64,000 nt of DNA from Gnetum montanum (GCA_015680685.1 MNCI01002932.1:421561-485560); one strand, 5' to 3'. Positions 12,301 through 24,142 are shown, counted from the stretch's first letter. Numbers and translations are program-made. The notes: generated by a model from the letters alone, not told the origin.

Positions 12301-12465
12301 CTTGTATGCTTATGTCTAGTTGAGGCATATAATAAATGGTATTGTTTTATCATAATTCTAAGTCTATATAGAACAATGTTGAGCTATATAAAGTTCTAAT
12401 TGGACTATATATCTTAGGGTGTGCCTATGTTTCATTTATTTCAAGTTTCAACACCCCCATTTCTA
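12300..12465 (+). repeat. Dispersed SINE-like repeat, copy 1
   Basis: It matches 33405-33560 in the same orientation, most clearly in ATGTTGAGCTATATAAAG-TTCTAAT..CTATATATCTTA and GTGCCTATGTTTCATTTATTTCAA. The copy at 33405 has tRNA-like A and B boxes, which are unrecognisable here. Confidence 0.45.
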
Positions 12466-12469
12466 AATC

Positions 12470-12724
12470 TATGTATAAAATAGTGAAATTAAGTCTAAAT
12501 ATCTAATTAACTAAAATGAGCAAATAAATCCTAAATTATCTTATGGGTTATGAATGTCTATTTCATAACCTTTTGTTAAGTTCTTGGATATATGCATTAA
12601 CTAATGATATTGCCAAGTGATCTTGTTAATAAGCATACCAAGAGATTAGCTACTAGATTACCAAGCTAATAGATGTTTAGTATTTGAAACTATATGATGT
12701 TCATTTCATTAATTATTTAACTGT
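12470..12724 (-). repeat. Old LTR remnant M, left part
   Basis: Weakly similar to the minus-strand LTR H (39500-39850): AAATATCTAATTAACTAAA, a GATTACCAAGCTAATAG block and an ATTAATTATTTAACTG block. It is split by element D, whose target-site duplication ACTGT is 12720-12724, and continues at 22631. Confidence 0.55.
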
Positions 12725-13544
12725 TGATGAGCGATGAGGTATCCCTATGCCCAACCATATGAATATGAGTCTTTATGCGCGATCCAATCAAACTCCAAGG
12801 ATTAAGTGCTTATGCACTTACACAGAACAAGGATGGGTTATGTGATCGTTGTCTTCCAAGGCTTACTTGTAAGGCATGATTGTATGGTTAAGTAAACTTG
12901 AGGTATATGATTTTTATGTTTTTTTTTATGTTTTATGTTCCTAGTGCTTGAAATGGAGAAATAAAATAATTGAGTTAACTAATTTAATTTCACTAATCAA
13001 CTATGCTCTAACNTTGGATATATGCATTAACTAATGATATTGCCAAGTGATCTTGTTAATAAGCATACCAAGAGATTAGCTACTGGATTACCAAGCTAAT
13101 AGATGTTTAGTATTTGAAACTATATGATGTTCATTTCATTAATTATTTAACTGTTGATGAGCGATGAGGTATCCCTATGCCCAACCATATGAATNCCGTA
13201 AATAACATTTAAATGAAATAATCAAGATATTCTGAATGTTGCAAGGTTTATTACAAAGTTCATCTTTATTTCCAAACACAAGGTGTGCTCAGGTACACAG
13301 TGCTCGAATAAAGATCCGTTCACTTTATGACTCCTACTACGGACACTCAGAAATAATTCTAACTCTGGAAAGGGAAAACTGCAAGAGTTTGGCTAAGGGA
13401 CTAAGAAAACTAACTGTGAAATCAAGTGCCCTCATCTCTTATTTATAAGCAACGAGAAAAGCTCCGATATCGCATGTCCAATATCGCTTTGGCACCTCCG
13501 ATATCATGTACTCGATATCATGGGTCTGATATTGCGACTCATCA
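12725..13544 (-). repeat. 3' LTR of element D (disturbed by an assembly duplication)
   Basis: Colinear with 21797-22630 at both ends: TGATGAGCGATGAGGTATCC to CTCTAA on the left, and GTAAATAACATTTAAATG to CTCATCA on the right. The middle (bases corresponding to about 22064-22272) is replaced by a 181-base copy of upstream sequence flanked by Ns. U3 shows GATATCGCATGTCC-type palindromes at 13468-13535, followed on the minus strand by TATAAATAAG. Confidence 0.85.
13014..13194. repeat. 181-base duplicate flanked by single Ns (assembly artefact)
   Basis: It is an almost exact copy of 12594-12774 (one visible difference, A at 12654 and G at 13075), with Ns at 13013 and 13195. It includes the flank, the target-site duplication and the LTR start, which cannot have arisen inside the LTR by normal insertion. 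Confidence 0.8.
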
Positions 13545-15438
13545 TACCCCCATGACTAAATGAAAACTCATCCTCAAGTTCGTTACAAAATATTGGGAAG
13601 GTATGAAATTATTGACTGAACAACAATTGACAGTGACATCAAATGATAGACTCAAAGTGCCCAGTGAACGAATCGACAAACATATTACAGCATTGGTATT
13701 CATAACCATTGTGGTGAACACTGTACATAAATGACATCTAGATCCTCATTTGACAGCTTGAAGAGAGAGAGAAAAGAAAATGAGGCATGTTGCTATCGAT
13801 GTCGAAAATGTGCATACCATTGTTCATCCATGGCCACATGATCAAGCTTGTTCCTTGCATAAATGCTTTTTTCTCCAGTCCATCCTCAGTGCTCCCTTCT
13901 ATCCTAGTCCATTGTTCATGTGATTGTCATCTACACACACAACATGATCACAAATTAGTGAGGTTAGATAAGGTATAATGTAATTGATACCTTGCTTTGA
14001 TATGAAGCACATTGGCTAGGTTGTGGGTATGGCAGATACTAGGTTAGAGGTTTGCAACTGATAACTACCTAAGGTGTAGGGGTGAGACAAGTAATGAAAT
14101 GGAAAAATTGGCAATAGGCCCCCACAACTAAGAGCGAACCTTCGGTAGCAATAGGATGGAAAACGAAAGAATAAGAAAGATGAGAGAAATAACAGTGAAG
14201 CCAATAAAACAAAAACAAAAACGGATGTCATGGATGGGGTGAAATGAGAAATAGTTGACTGCAAGAAATGTTTAAGGGAAAGAACTTAACAATTGCACCA
14301 AAAAGGAATGCCATTGGATCCTCCTCAAAGTAGGCTCATGCCTCTGATGGCCTGACAAACCCACAAACTAAAGAGTCCGTAGGCTCTAGGAATGTCATAT
14401 GGAAACAATGGTTAAGAACTTACCCACAAGAATTTACTAAAGAATAACAATGCATCAACCAAGATATAGACTAATCATAAAATTGGCAATGAGGTGGAAT
14501 ATGGAAAGTAATACAAAAAGAGAGAATAGAATGGAATGGAATCCCAAAATCAAGGTTGTGTAAAGTCCCTTATGTAGTATGTGATTAAGGTGACTTAATA
14601 AAATATGACCCAAACCTAGATTAAAACTAACCACATCCATTGACCTCGCATCAACACACTTGACCAACCCATCCTCTTGGAGCAATGAGAATGCTTTCAC
14701 AAAGCAACCACCATTCCAAAAGGAGAAAATAGAGAAACAAGAAGTGAGGAAGGGTCGTAGTTAGAGAGAACCTTCAAGCATGGTAACATGTCTTTCCAGT
14801 GCCATAACTAGTGCTTGTAGCCCATGTTTCTTTATTATGTCTAAGGGTTATGCTTTGAATTCCCACTAGTTTTTTTCTTAAGTAAGAACCACACCATGCA
14901 AAGACTTATTTGATTTAGTCAACTTCTTGATATTGGTCAATAGTGGAATGGCAAAAAACCTATGAAAAACATCCAAGTACCCAAGAGAATAGCCATCACA
15001 AATGTGTTGAATCCACTTGAAGTCGCACCCTTTTCAATCCATTTGTATCTTTCCTTGGTTTGAAGAATATCAAGCCACCAATTCATTAATAAGTTTGCTT
15101 AGAAAAAAGGATAGTGCATTTCCAAAACAAAGGGAGACCATGGAGTTGTATGGATAAATGGATGACATGGACTCATTTCCTGTTTTATCAAAAGAAACCA
15201 TATCTTAACATCAACATTAAAAGTCAAAGGTAAAAACCAAACATTAACAATCAACACCATTATAGTACAATCCACCATCATGAGCACTTATTATACTAAA
15301 ACTGAGAGTAATTCAAACAAAATGTAATAGAGGAAGAAATAGTAAAAATGTTAACAATATTGTAAAATAAAAATAAGTAAATATGAAGAATGTGTAAAAA
15401 AAAAGACAAAGGAACTAGGGGCTTTAGAATGGTTAGCA
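13545..15438 (-). other. 3' spacer and leader of element D
   Basis: No gene seen. On the minus strand it carries the same three conserved blocks as the pol-less elements: AGGGTGCGACTTCAAGTGGA (about 15020-15040), GGAAAGACATGTTACCATGC (about 14778-14797) and TGAGCCTACTTTGAGGAGGA (about 14320-14340). It then has the AATAATTTCATACC motif (13591-13610) and the polypurine tract (complement of TACCCCCATGAC, 13545-13556). ORF2 is absent, although the block order and the 3' leader are kept. Confidence 0.7.
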
Positions 15439-18400
15439 TTAGTGGCCATCTCCCCCATGACTAACTTGGAAGGAGAAGATTTGAAATATTGAGCAAGGTT
15501 GTCCATTAATAGAGGTAGTGTTAGTACTGGCCGTTTTAGGCTCATGGAAAGGTTTGGTTTGCTGGATGTCGACTAATAATTTCCTATCTGGGATTTCAAG
15601 TTTATAGATCATCATGGCCCCTGAAGAAAAAAGTTTCATGAATGATATAAGGTCCTTCCCACAGTGTTTGAAATTTAGTTCATTGTGGCACATGTGCAAG
15701 ATTCCAATAAAGAACCCTATCTCTTGGTTGGTATCTAACTTTTCTAATTCTTAGGTCATGACATTGCTTGTTGAAGGTCTTGTGCAATTCATTGGATGAC
15801 AAGGCAGCTAATCAATTTTCATCTAGCAAGTTAAAGTTCATTAACCATTCTTTCTATGCTAGACTAAGGTCAAGGTTGAGGTCACATGTTGTAGATAGTG
15901 TACAAAGCTTAGCTTGGATAAGAAGTGTTGGCAGTTTACTATACACTAACTCATAGAGAGAATAGCTTATAGGGAGTTTCCATGTGGGCGGTATGCCCAA
16001 AGAGCATCATTCAATTTGGTGCTCTAGGCTTGCCTAAATTTTCTAATGGTTCGTGTCAATATTTTTGTGATCTTCCTATTGGTGACTTCGGCTTGACCAT
16101 TCGCTTGAGGATGATATGGGGTAGTCAGCTTATGCTAAACTCCTAAGTGTTGCATTAATTTTTGAAAGGTAACACCTATAAAATGTGAACCATTATCGAA
16201 AATAAATACACGAGGCATGCCAAACCTATTTATGATTTGTTGTTGAACAAATCATGCAGCGGTAGATGATGTACAGTCAGTAACAGCAGCTACTTTTGCC
16301 CACTTTGTAAAATAGTCAATAGCAACAACAATGTAGGCTTTTCCATTGGACATTGGTGTGATAGGCCCCATAAAATCAATTCCCCATATATTGATGGGTT
16401 CTAAGGGTTGAATCCATTATTGTGGATCCTCCATTCTAGCAGTCATTCCCCCATTGCGTTGGTAACACTCACAAGATTGGATGAAATGATGAGTGTCCCA
16501 AAATAATGTAGGCTAATAATATTCTGCAAACAAGATTTTAATAGTTGTTCATCTCCCAGCACCCCCACAAGGGCCCTCATGAGCATCTTGGAGAACTCAC
16601 AATTAATCTCCATCGAGAACACACCATCGGAACATACCTTATAAAGGTGTCCATTGATTTCCATCAAATATTTGGCTTGGTGAAGAAACTGTTGTTTCTT
16701 TTCAACGTCTAGGCCTTGTGGTGTTTTTTGTGTGAGAAGATAGGTAAGAATGCTACTATACCAGTTTGTCTCTATGGTTAATTAATTGTTTATTACACCT
16801 ACAAAGAGGAGTTCCTCAAGGAAGCGGTCAGAAATTGGATATTTGTCCTCTTTTTTGTCCCATCATAACCGAGATAAGTGATCAGCCACAACATTCTCAG
16901 TGCCTTTACAATCAATCATCATAAGATCAAACTCTTGTAAGATCATGAGCCATCATATGATGCGAGGGCTCACCATTGGTTTATTCATTAGGAACCGTAT
17001 TACACTATGATCCATGTGTACAAATATTTTATAGCCCAATACATAGTGCCTAAATTATTCTAATCCAAACACCATAGCCATTAATTCTTTTTCTGTTGTA
17101 GTGTAATTGAGTTGTGCACCAGCAATACTCCGACTTGCATAGTGAATGTAATAGGGTCATTTTTGGTCATCTAACTGTGTAAGTACAACTCCTAAAGCAA
17201 AGTTGGACATGTCAGTCATTATGTGAAATGGTATGGACCAGTCAGAGCTTGTAGAATGGGTGTTTCTACGAGCTTTTGTTTCAAGGTTTGGAAGGCTAGC
17301 TCACATTCCTTGGTCCATTCAAAGGGTCTGCCCTTCTTCATTAACTCTACTAATGATTTTGCAATCTTTGAAAAGTTCTCAATGAAGTGTCTATAATAGT
17401 CAGTATGTCTAAGGAATGATTGGATATCTTTTACAGTTTCAGGTTGACGAGTGATTCCTTGGATGACTTTAATCTTTTTGGGATCTACCTCTATCTCTGT
17501 TTGTAAAATCTTATGCCCTAACACAATGCCTTCTTGGACCATTAAATTTCTTTTTTGCCAATTGATCCTTAAGTTGGTTTCTACACATCATTTCAGTACT
17601 TTCTCTAATTGGTCCAATTCTTTTTTGAAGTCCACTCTGTAGGTGGAGAAATCATCCATAAAGACCTCCACACCATTCCCTATTTGCTACTGAAATATAC
17701 TTAGAACCAAACATTGAAATGTTGCTGGGGCATTGCACAAACCAAACGACATCTACCTATATGCAAATGTCCCCCAAGGACTCGTGCATGGAGTCTTGGC
17801 TTGGTCTTTTAGTGCTATTTGAATTTGATTTTATCCATTGTAACCATCTAAAAAACTATAGTAGTAATGCCATGCAATGGTATCTAGGACTTAGTCAATG
17901 AATGGTAATGGGAAATGATCTTTAAAAGTTTCCATGTTTAATAGCCTAAAGTCTATACACACCCACCATTTACCTTCCTTTTTAGGCACAATGACTAATG
18001 GACTAACCCATTCACTATCAGTAATGGGATAGATGAACTTGGCTTTTAGAAGTTATTCAATTTCTTCTTTAACCACTTGCTTAAACTTTGGGTTTAGTCA
18101 CCTTTGCAATTGTTGTCGAGGCTTCATGGAAGGGTCAATGTTAATTCTATGTTGGCATATACTAAGATCTATTCTAGTTAATTCAAGATATGACCAAGCA
18201 AAGGCTTTCAACCATTTATTTATCATCTTCGGCAATCTTTCTTTTTATTGAGGAGTAAGCTTAGCGTTAATGATTACTAGTTTTCCATTCTAGAGAACTA
18301 TATATTCCATACCAATGAGCAACGATTTTAATTCGAGGGGCTCTCACTTAAACTCATCAAGAATTTTCAACTTCCCACAGTTGATATTTTCAATGTCAGG

Positions 18401-19300
18401 ACTTGCTCTAATGTATCTATGCTATCGATATAGGCACAAGTTAAGCTCTTAGTTGGTTCCATGAATACAGTTGAATTGCTCTCTTGGTTAGCTATCAGCC
18501 ACTAGGTTCCTTCCTATCTTGTGGCTTCTACATATAGGCAACTTTGTATGTTGGTCACTTGAGCATACTAGTTGCATGTAGGCAATGTTAAACGTTGTAG
18601 AAACCAGGACTTCTACATGCAGTTGCACCCTATGTCACTATATGCAATGTATGAAGCTTTCTTCTTCTTGATCTTTCCATACATAGTTTTCATTGATATT
18701 TCTAGGGAAAGATCGCATATTCCTAGGTGCATATCAATCGTGCTTAACCATGATCTTCCCATTATGATTGGGAAGTTTCCCTTAGCTTAACCATGCTTAC
18801 AATTGTTGACTTGAAACACTACAAAATTAACTAGATACAACCATCCACAAATAGTGGTGAAAATGTCCTCCACTAGTCCTAATGGGATAGTGATGGACTG
18901 GTCGGCCAACTCTAAATGAATGTTACTCTTTTTTAGTGGAGGTAGGTTCCAGGCTCTGTACATTTCTTGAGAGATTAAGTTAACACCAGAACCTAAATCC
19001 AAAAGAGCTTTGCAAGGCTTATTCCTAGCAATTTGCAAATATATAAGAGGACTTCCAGGATCAGAGAATTTCCTAGGAAGATGGTCAACTTTAATCCAAT
19101 TGGTAATGGCATGAGTCAACATGATCGTGTGCATTGGGTGTGAATTTTGGTTCGAAGGAAGTTCCAAAGATTCAAATGATGATGAGGTAATTGGATAATT
19201 AGCTTATTGTGGCTATAAGGACTTGGTTGGACTTTTGGTTCTAAAGAAGGGTCTCTTCTTTGTGCAGTTCTCTAAACCAACAGTAGGCTGAGGATTGACA
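15439..19300 (-). pseudogene. pol pseudogene: protease, RT, RNase H, integrase (element D)
   Basis: A complete but interrupted Ty3/gypsy pol order on the minus strand. Protease (18787-19167) has LLDLGSGVNLIS; a DLG triad is usual in Athila-like elements. Reverse transcriptase (about 17220-18060) shows YPITDSEWVSPLVIVPKKEG, WVCIDFRLLN, and the catalytic FMDDF at about 17648-17662. RNase H lies at about 16860-17220 (YTTTEKELMAMVFGLE, DHSVIRFL). Integrase (about 15900-16750) shows a second catalytic-Asp context, FIFDNGSHF, near 16200 and PYHPQANGQAEVT near 16080. A C-terminal GPY-like module, with LFSSGAMMIYKLE and QQTKPFHEP, ends at the stop at 15439. Frames change several times and stops are frequent, so no active product is expected. 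Confidence 0.9.
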
Positions 19301-19759
19301 ACCCTTGTAGCATTACATTGCTATGGCTAGGCAGGAAGCTCACCCTGCATAGTTGGAGTAGGTGGTAATGGAGCTACTGGTGGAAGAGGTGTGGTTGGAT
19401 GACAAGGATTTTACATTTGTGGAACATCACTCCGAGGAGAAGGAGTTCAATAGTACTCGTGGATCTGGTAGTGAGGCTAAGGAGCAACGTGACTAATGGA
19501 GTCACATGGAAAGATCGACTACTGCACGTAGTACCTGTATGAATCAAGTTGACAGTAAGGGTATTATTGATGTCGTAATGGCATTCCCCATGATTGTGGG
19601 TGTTGTCATTGTTGATACTGTTCATTCGATTGTGGTGGAGCTCCACTTGGATATTAAGTCAAGGGTTGGTGGAACTGCCTTGGGTTACCTTGAGGATAAG
19701 GTAACCTTCTGGGTGCTTGCAATTTGTTTAATCGTGAGTTTAGTGCATACACTCTAGTC

Positions 19760-21657
19760 TCTTATAGATGTGAAACTACTGGGCAACATCCTTTAGGATG
19801 ATTGTATTGGCAGATCTCACATCTTCCATCATTAACTATGTTCGAATCCACAACCTCTTCAATGATGGCAACTTTGCCCTTACCTTTGTTACATGTAGAC
19901 TCGGCTTCTTTCTTTTTCCTTCTCTCTCAGTCACTACTTTTCTCTCTAGACTCCTCAACTATTTTTAGAATGGTTTGAAATTTATCATCTAGGGAGTTCC
20001 ACATTTGATTTACCTTTACCGATACATCTAATGCAAACTATTAAATGGGCAAAGTCTTCCTATTCATCATCTCTTCGAGTGGTGACTCTTCTTCATCTTC
20101 ACAAAATCTAACTTGCTTCTTTTGGAGGGAAGGATCTTTGTTGTATTTCTCCACACTTTCTCTTTCCCTTAACTCACCTTCCTCCTTGGCAACTTGCTCC
20201 AACAATCTTTGTATTTGATGGGCTCTGAGCTTAGATAGCCTTCCTTCAGCATAAGTCCCAAGGGTTCTTTGCATTTTGTACCTAAGCCCATCCACGAGAT
20301 CACGTAGTTGTTCCCTTTGCGAGTAACCATGGCTAGGGAAATGATGTAATAATGCATAATATTGACCCATGGCAGCATCCAAGGGTTTGTTTCCTCCTTG
20401 TTTCCATCCTTGGATTTGCCTATGCAAGTTGGACACTTGGGAGTATATTTGATACTTATCATTGAATAACTCTAACATGGTACTCCATCAATGAATGGAT
20501 TCCGATTCTAAGACTGGTACTAGCTTTCCACTTCCTTAATTATTGTCTGTGAAAACAACTTTAGTTTTTGCAACACATTTTCTATATTTTGCAAGGCACA
20601 TGCATCATGAAATGCTTATAGATGGTTTCGAGGATCAACATTGTATCCCCCTTCAAATCGTGGAATGTTGTTCATGTCTAGTCTTTTGATCCTACTATCC
20701 TTCTAGTGCCTTTGTTGGAATCCTAATGGCCTCTGTTATGTCTAACATACTTTGGGTGGCGAGTAGGGGTTCATCGTGATTGTATTGTCTATGACGTCTA
20801 TGATGCCTATGTTGTTCCCTACTCTCCCTTCTTTCATGATGTGTTTCTTTGGAATGCCCTTGTCGCCTTTCTCGGCTATTTTTCCTATGATCTCTATTTC
20901 ACTTACCATTGTCCTCATGGTCTTTCCCATTACAACTATGTTTAGATCCTGAAGGAGAGGGGGAAGGAGATGATGAAGGTGAGGAGGAAGGAGGACTAGC
21001 ACCATGATGGCATCTGTCACTTTCTCTTTGGTGGTCTCGGCCTCGATCATGGTTATGATTAGAATGTCCATCAATGTCATGTGTTCGTGTTTCTTTTTTG
21101 AACTCTTTGTGTCTATTGGTATCAGAACCTAGGTTATGAATAGTTGAGTGAAGATTCTGATACACAACTCCTTGACTAAAGTCAACAAGAGGAACATCGT
21201 TTTGTGGAAAACCTCCTAAGGCAGGTTCACCACCCTCATTTTCACTTAGGACATATGGAACATCCTGAGACCACTTTCCCTTCATAGATTTGTAATGTCT
21301 CTCCTATTGTAGGTCCCTTTGGCATTGTGCCTCCATGGGTTGATACTCTCTTGAGTCGTGTTCATGCATGATGTACTCTACTCATAAGTGCTACATACCA
21401 ATTCATGTGAGAGCACGAAGAAGCATGCTTAGGACTGAGCAATCAGGAGGTAACACTATGTTACCTTCTACATCACGCCAACGCAGTTGTTCATCCTGGT
21501 GGAGGATAAAGGTAAATTTTGGTATATACTCATTAGGATGAGCATATACCATGTGAAACTATTGGGGCACTAGCAGGTCATCATGTGTACTACGCCTCCA
21601 ATTGTTCATTATGTCAGACCTAGTCGGTGAAGCACTCTCATAAGAAGAAGAAGACAT
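19760..21657 (-). pseudogene. gag pseudogene of element D
   Basis: The start MSSSSYESASPTRSD at 21657 follows a leader of about 120 bases. A Ser/Pro, His and Arg-rich region (20750-21290) precedes the capsid core (20041-20480: NDKYQIYSQVSNLHRQIQGW, LRDLVDGLRYKMQRTLGTYAEG). The compact zinc knuckle CEICQYNHPKGCC is at about 19782-19822. The core and knuckle are recognisably homologous to the gag of E, C, F, B and G but clearly more distant, and the N-terminal third is unrelated. Stops at about 21548 and 21390 and frame changes make it a pseudogene. Confidence 0.85.
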
Positions 21658-21777
21658 GATTGATTATTCAATGTGCAATACTCTTTTTCAATGATTATAG
21701 GATAACTAACCCTAAGGGTTCATTCCAACAATGGAAAGATTTCCTCCTAAGTTCTAATCAGTGCACAAACAGCAAAA

Positions 21778-21795
21778 TCCCTAGCAATGGCACCA
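21778..21795 (-). other. Primer binding site (tRNA-Asp), element D
   Basis: The plus strand TCCCTAGCAATGGCACCA matches the tRNA-Asp 3' end apart from transitions, and sits one base from the LTR. Confidence 0.85.
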
Positions 21796-21796
21796 A

Positions 21797-22630
21797 TGAT
21801 GAGCAGTGAGGTACCCCTACGCCCAACCATATGAATACAAGCGTTCACACATAATCCAGTCGAACTTCAAGGATTAAGTGCTTATGCGCTTACATAGAAC
21901 AAGGATGGGTTATGTGATCATTATCTTCCCAAGCTTACTTGTAAGGCACGATTGTATCATTAAGCAAACTTGAGGTATATGATTTTTATGTTCCTAGTGC
22001 TTGAAATGGAGAAATAAAATAATTGAGTTAACTAATTTAATTTCACTAATCAACTATGCTCTAAATAGTCCTAACACCAGCATCCATTCCCACTTGCCAA
22101 ACACATCCAGAACTAGTGTAACACTACTAGGATTACCAAACGCTAGTCGTTACTAGGTTACCAAGTGTTCCACGTATGCTCAAAGTGGTCATACTAAGTG
22201 TGCTAATTCATTGATAATTAACAATTCAATAAAATAACATTAATTAACTAATGAGAGTAGCGAGTAATAGTAAATAACATTTAAATGAAATAATTAAGCT
22301 ATTCTAAATGTTACAAGGTTTATCACAAAGTTCGTCTTTATTTCCGAACTCAAGGTATGCTCAGATACACGATGCTCAAATAAAGATCCGTTCACTTTTT
22401 GACTCCTGCTGCAGACACTTAGAAATAATTCTAACTCTGGAAAGGGAAAACTGCAAGAGTTTGGCTAAGGGACTAAGAAAACTAACTGCAAAATCAAGTG
22501 CTCTCATCTCTTATTTATAGGTGATGAGACAAGCTCTGATATCGCATGTCCGATATCACTTTGGCACCTCTGATATCGCATACTCGATATCAAGGGTTTG
22601 ATATCACAGGTTCAATATCACAACTCATCA
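21797..22630 (-). repeat. 5' LTR of element D
   Basis: The plus strand reads TGATGAGCAGTGAGGTACC to CACAACTCATCA. On the minus strand, U3 has at least six GATATC-type palindromes (22536-22621), then CCTATAAATAAGAG as the TATA region (about 22509-22522), a polyadenylation-type block (CTTTATTT..complement at 22338-22385) and U5 with two TTGGTAAYCC motifs. The following ACTGT is the target-site duplication. Confidence 0.9.
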
Positions 22631-22940
22631 ACTGTACATGGAAATATAAACATCCATGGTAGAAAAGTAGTAAATAATACTAGAATGTAAATGCAAAGTA
22701 ATACATATATTCAAAATCAAGGTGTTGTTATGAAGTTGAATCAATCTTGATCTATTACCATCATAGAAGCAAATCCATACTGTGGGTACTCGTTGACTAC
22801 TATAAGGAATAAGAAATGAAATTAAAAGAGTTAAGCTAAGTTATTAACCAAATAGTGTCCTAAATGTGGCTAGACATGTGTATTTATAGTAATAGATAAA
22901 CCCAAAGACATAACATCTGCAATAATGTAATTCTAATATT
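22631..22940 (-). repeat. Old LTR remnant M, right part
   Basis: Continuation of M across element D. ATGTAAATGCAAAGTAATAC and GAATCAATCTTGATCTATTACC align with the minus-strand LTR H at 39795-39895, and TATTTATAG near 22890 matches the reversed TATA position. Confidence 0.6.
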
Positions 22941-23270
22941 GTGGCATTTAGAAATTCAAATATTTTATTGTTAATCATTGACAATCTCCTACTTGTATTA
23001 TTCTTGTTAGATAAAGAGATATCTTCTTTAGATTACATATCATTGGTTAATCAAGCAATACTACATAACATTTATAAATAATTTATGAAATTTATAGAAA
23101 TTTACTTATGTCCACTAAAACCTCTCCTTTTTTTTATTTGGGGGGGTGTCAAACCCCCAAAAAATAAATAATAATATTTAAAAAAAATTCAAAGTACATT
23201 AAATCATCAAAGAGAAAGTCTAAAGAAAAAATTCCAACAAATTTGGGGATGCATTTTTAGGTTTTTATCC
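22941..23270. other. Unassigned stretch before element C
   Basis: AT-rich, no gene. It holds one strong G/C hairpin (23137-23162). The last five bases, TATCC (23266-23270), are the left target-site duplication of element C. Confidence 0.5.
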
Positions 23271-24142
23271 TGATGAATCGTGATTCATCAGGCCACAATA
23301 TCGGATCCACGATATTGGGTACGCGATATTGTAGCCCAACAATGATATCGGATACACGATATCACGACTCCTGCATGAGCCTATAAATACACATGTAGGT
23401 GCACAAGTCTAGGGAGTCTAAAAATGTTAGTATTAGAGTAGGATCTTTTTGTCAGTTTTTCCTCTCAACCCTTTCTCTTAGTGCATGCCCGCAGTGTGAT
23501 GATCGTAATTCTACAGCATTCTTTATTCGAGTGTGATGTACTTGGACATGCACATGACTAGCAATAAAGATCGAGATTACTTCATCATTGCAGCATTCAC
23601 TTAGTTTAATTATTTAATTGTTATTGTTATTTATTACTTTCATACTTAATATCTCTTCACCCTAAACTCCTTAAATGCGAATTGAGTACAACTTAATCAT
23701 GAGCATTTAAGTGTGCCTACTTGGTAACCCAGTAGCATACCTAGGATTTGCGCTTGGTAATCCTAGTAGTAGCCATGCACAAGGTCCAAGATGTGTACAG
23801 ATGATTAAGGAGTAGATGCTCATCACACTTAGGCTAGCTTGGATTCTCTCTTCCCATCTCCTATTAGTTTAACTCTCTCTCTCTCCTTTTCCCCTAGCTT
23901 AGCTAAGATTATTTCCCATCGCCTCCAAGAGTAGCATTAGTTTAGGAACACATCATATACCTCACTTTAGACTAAACCATACATGACAAAGCATATACTA
24001 GTCTAGGTGGGAAGACAATAAACTACGATCAATGAGTTACTATCTAGATACGACAACTAGCCCTTCTGCGGAGTTTGACTAGATCGTGCGTGATATGCTT
24101 GTATTCATATGGTTGAGTGTAGGGGTACCTCACCACTCATCA
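23271..24142 (+). repeat. 5' LTR of element C
   Basis: The U3 tip TGATGAATCGTGATTCATCA is a palindrome, followed by an array of GATATCG half-sites (23296-23364). The TATA box TATAAATA is at 23382-23389 and AATAAA at 23573-23578. U5 contains TTGGTAACCCAGTAG and TTGGTAATCCTAGTAG. The last roughly 200 bases to CACTCATCA are conserved in all subfamilies. Confidence 0.93.

Larger units (their letters stand above)
12725..22630 (-). mobile_element. Element D: the only pol-bearing Ty3/gypsy element
   Basis: On the minus strand the order is 5' LTR (21797-22630), tRNA-Asp primer site, gag, protease, reverse transcriptase, RNase H, integrase with GPY-type tail, spacer, polypurine tract, 3' LTR (12725-13544). 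The target-site duplication ACTGT is perfect (12720-12724 and 22631-22635). It is 9.9 kb long, including an assembly-duplicated block in the left LTR. Coding parts have stops and frameshifts, so this copy is dead. It is the only visible source of pol for the elements in this window and has no ORF2. Confidence 0.9.

Noticed and set aside
14016-14264. Possible env-like membrane protein downstream of pol in D (hydrophobic 82-codon frame)
   Set aside because: Short, not matched in other elements, no signal peptide plus transmembrane arrangement of an envelope, and it lies in the conserved spacer.
16443-16667. Separate small gene on the minus strand
   Set aside because: It is the RNase H-integrase linker of D's pol.
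23296-23364. CRISPR-like array of short repeats (GATATCG half-sites)
   Set aside because: Spacing is too short and spacers are not unique. It lies in an LTR promoter of a plant element.
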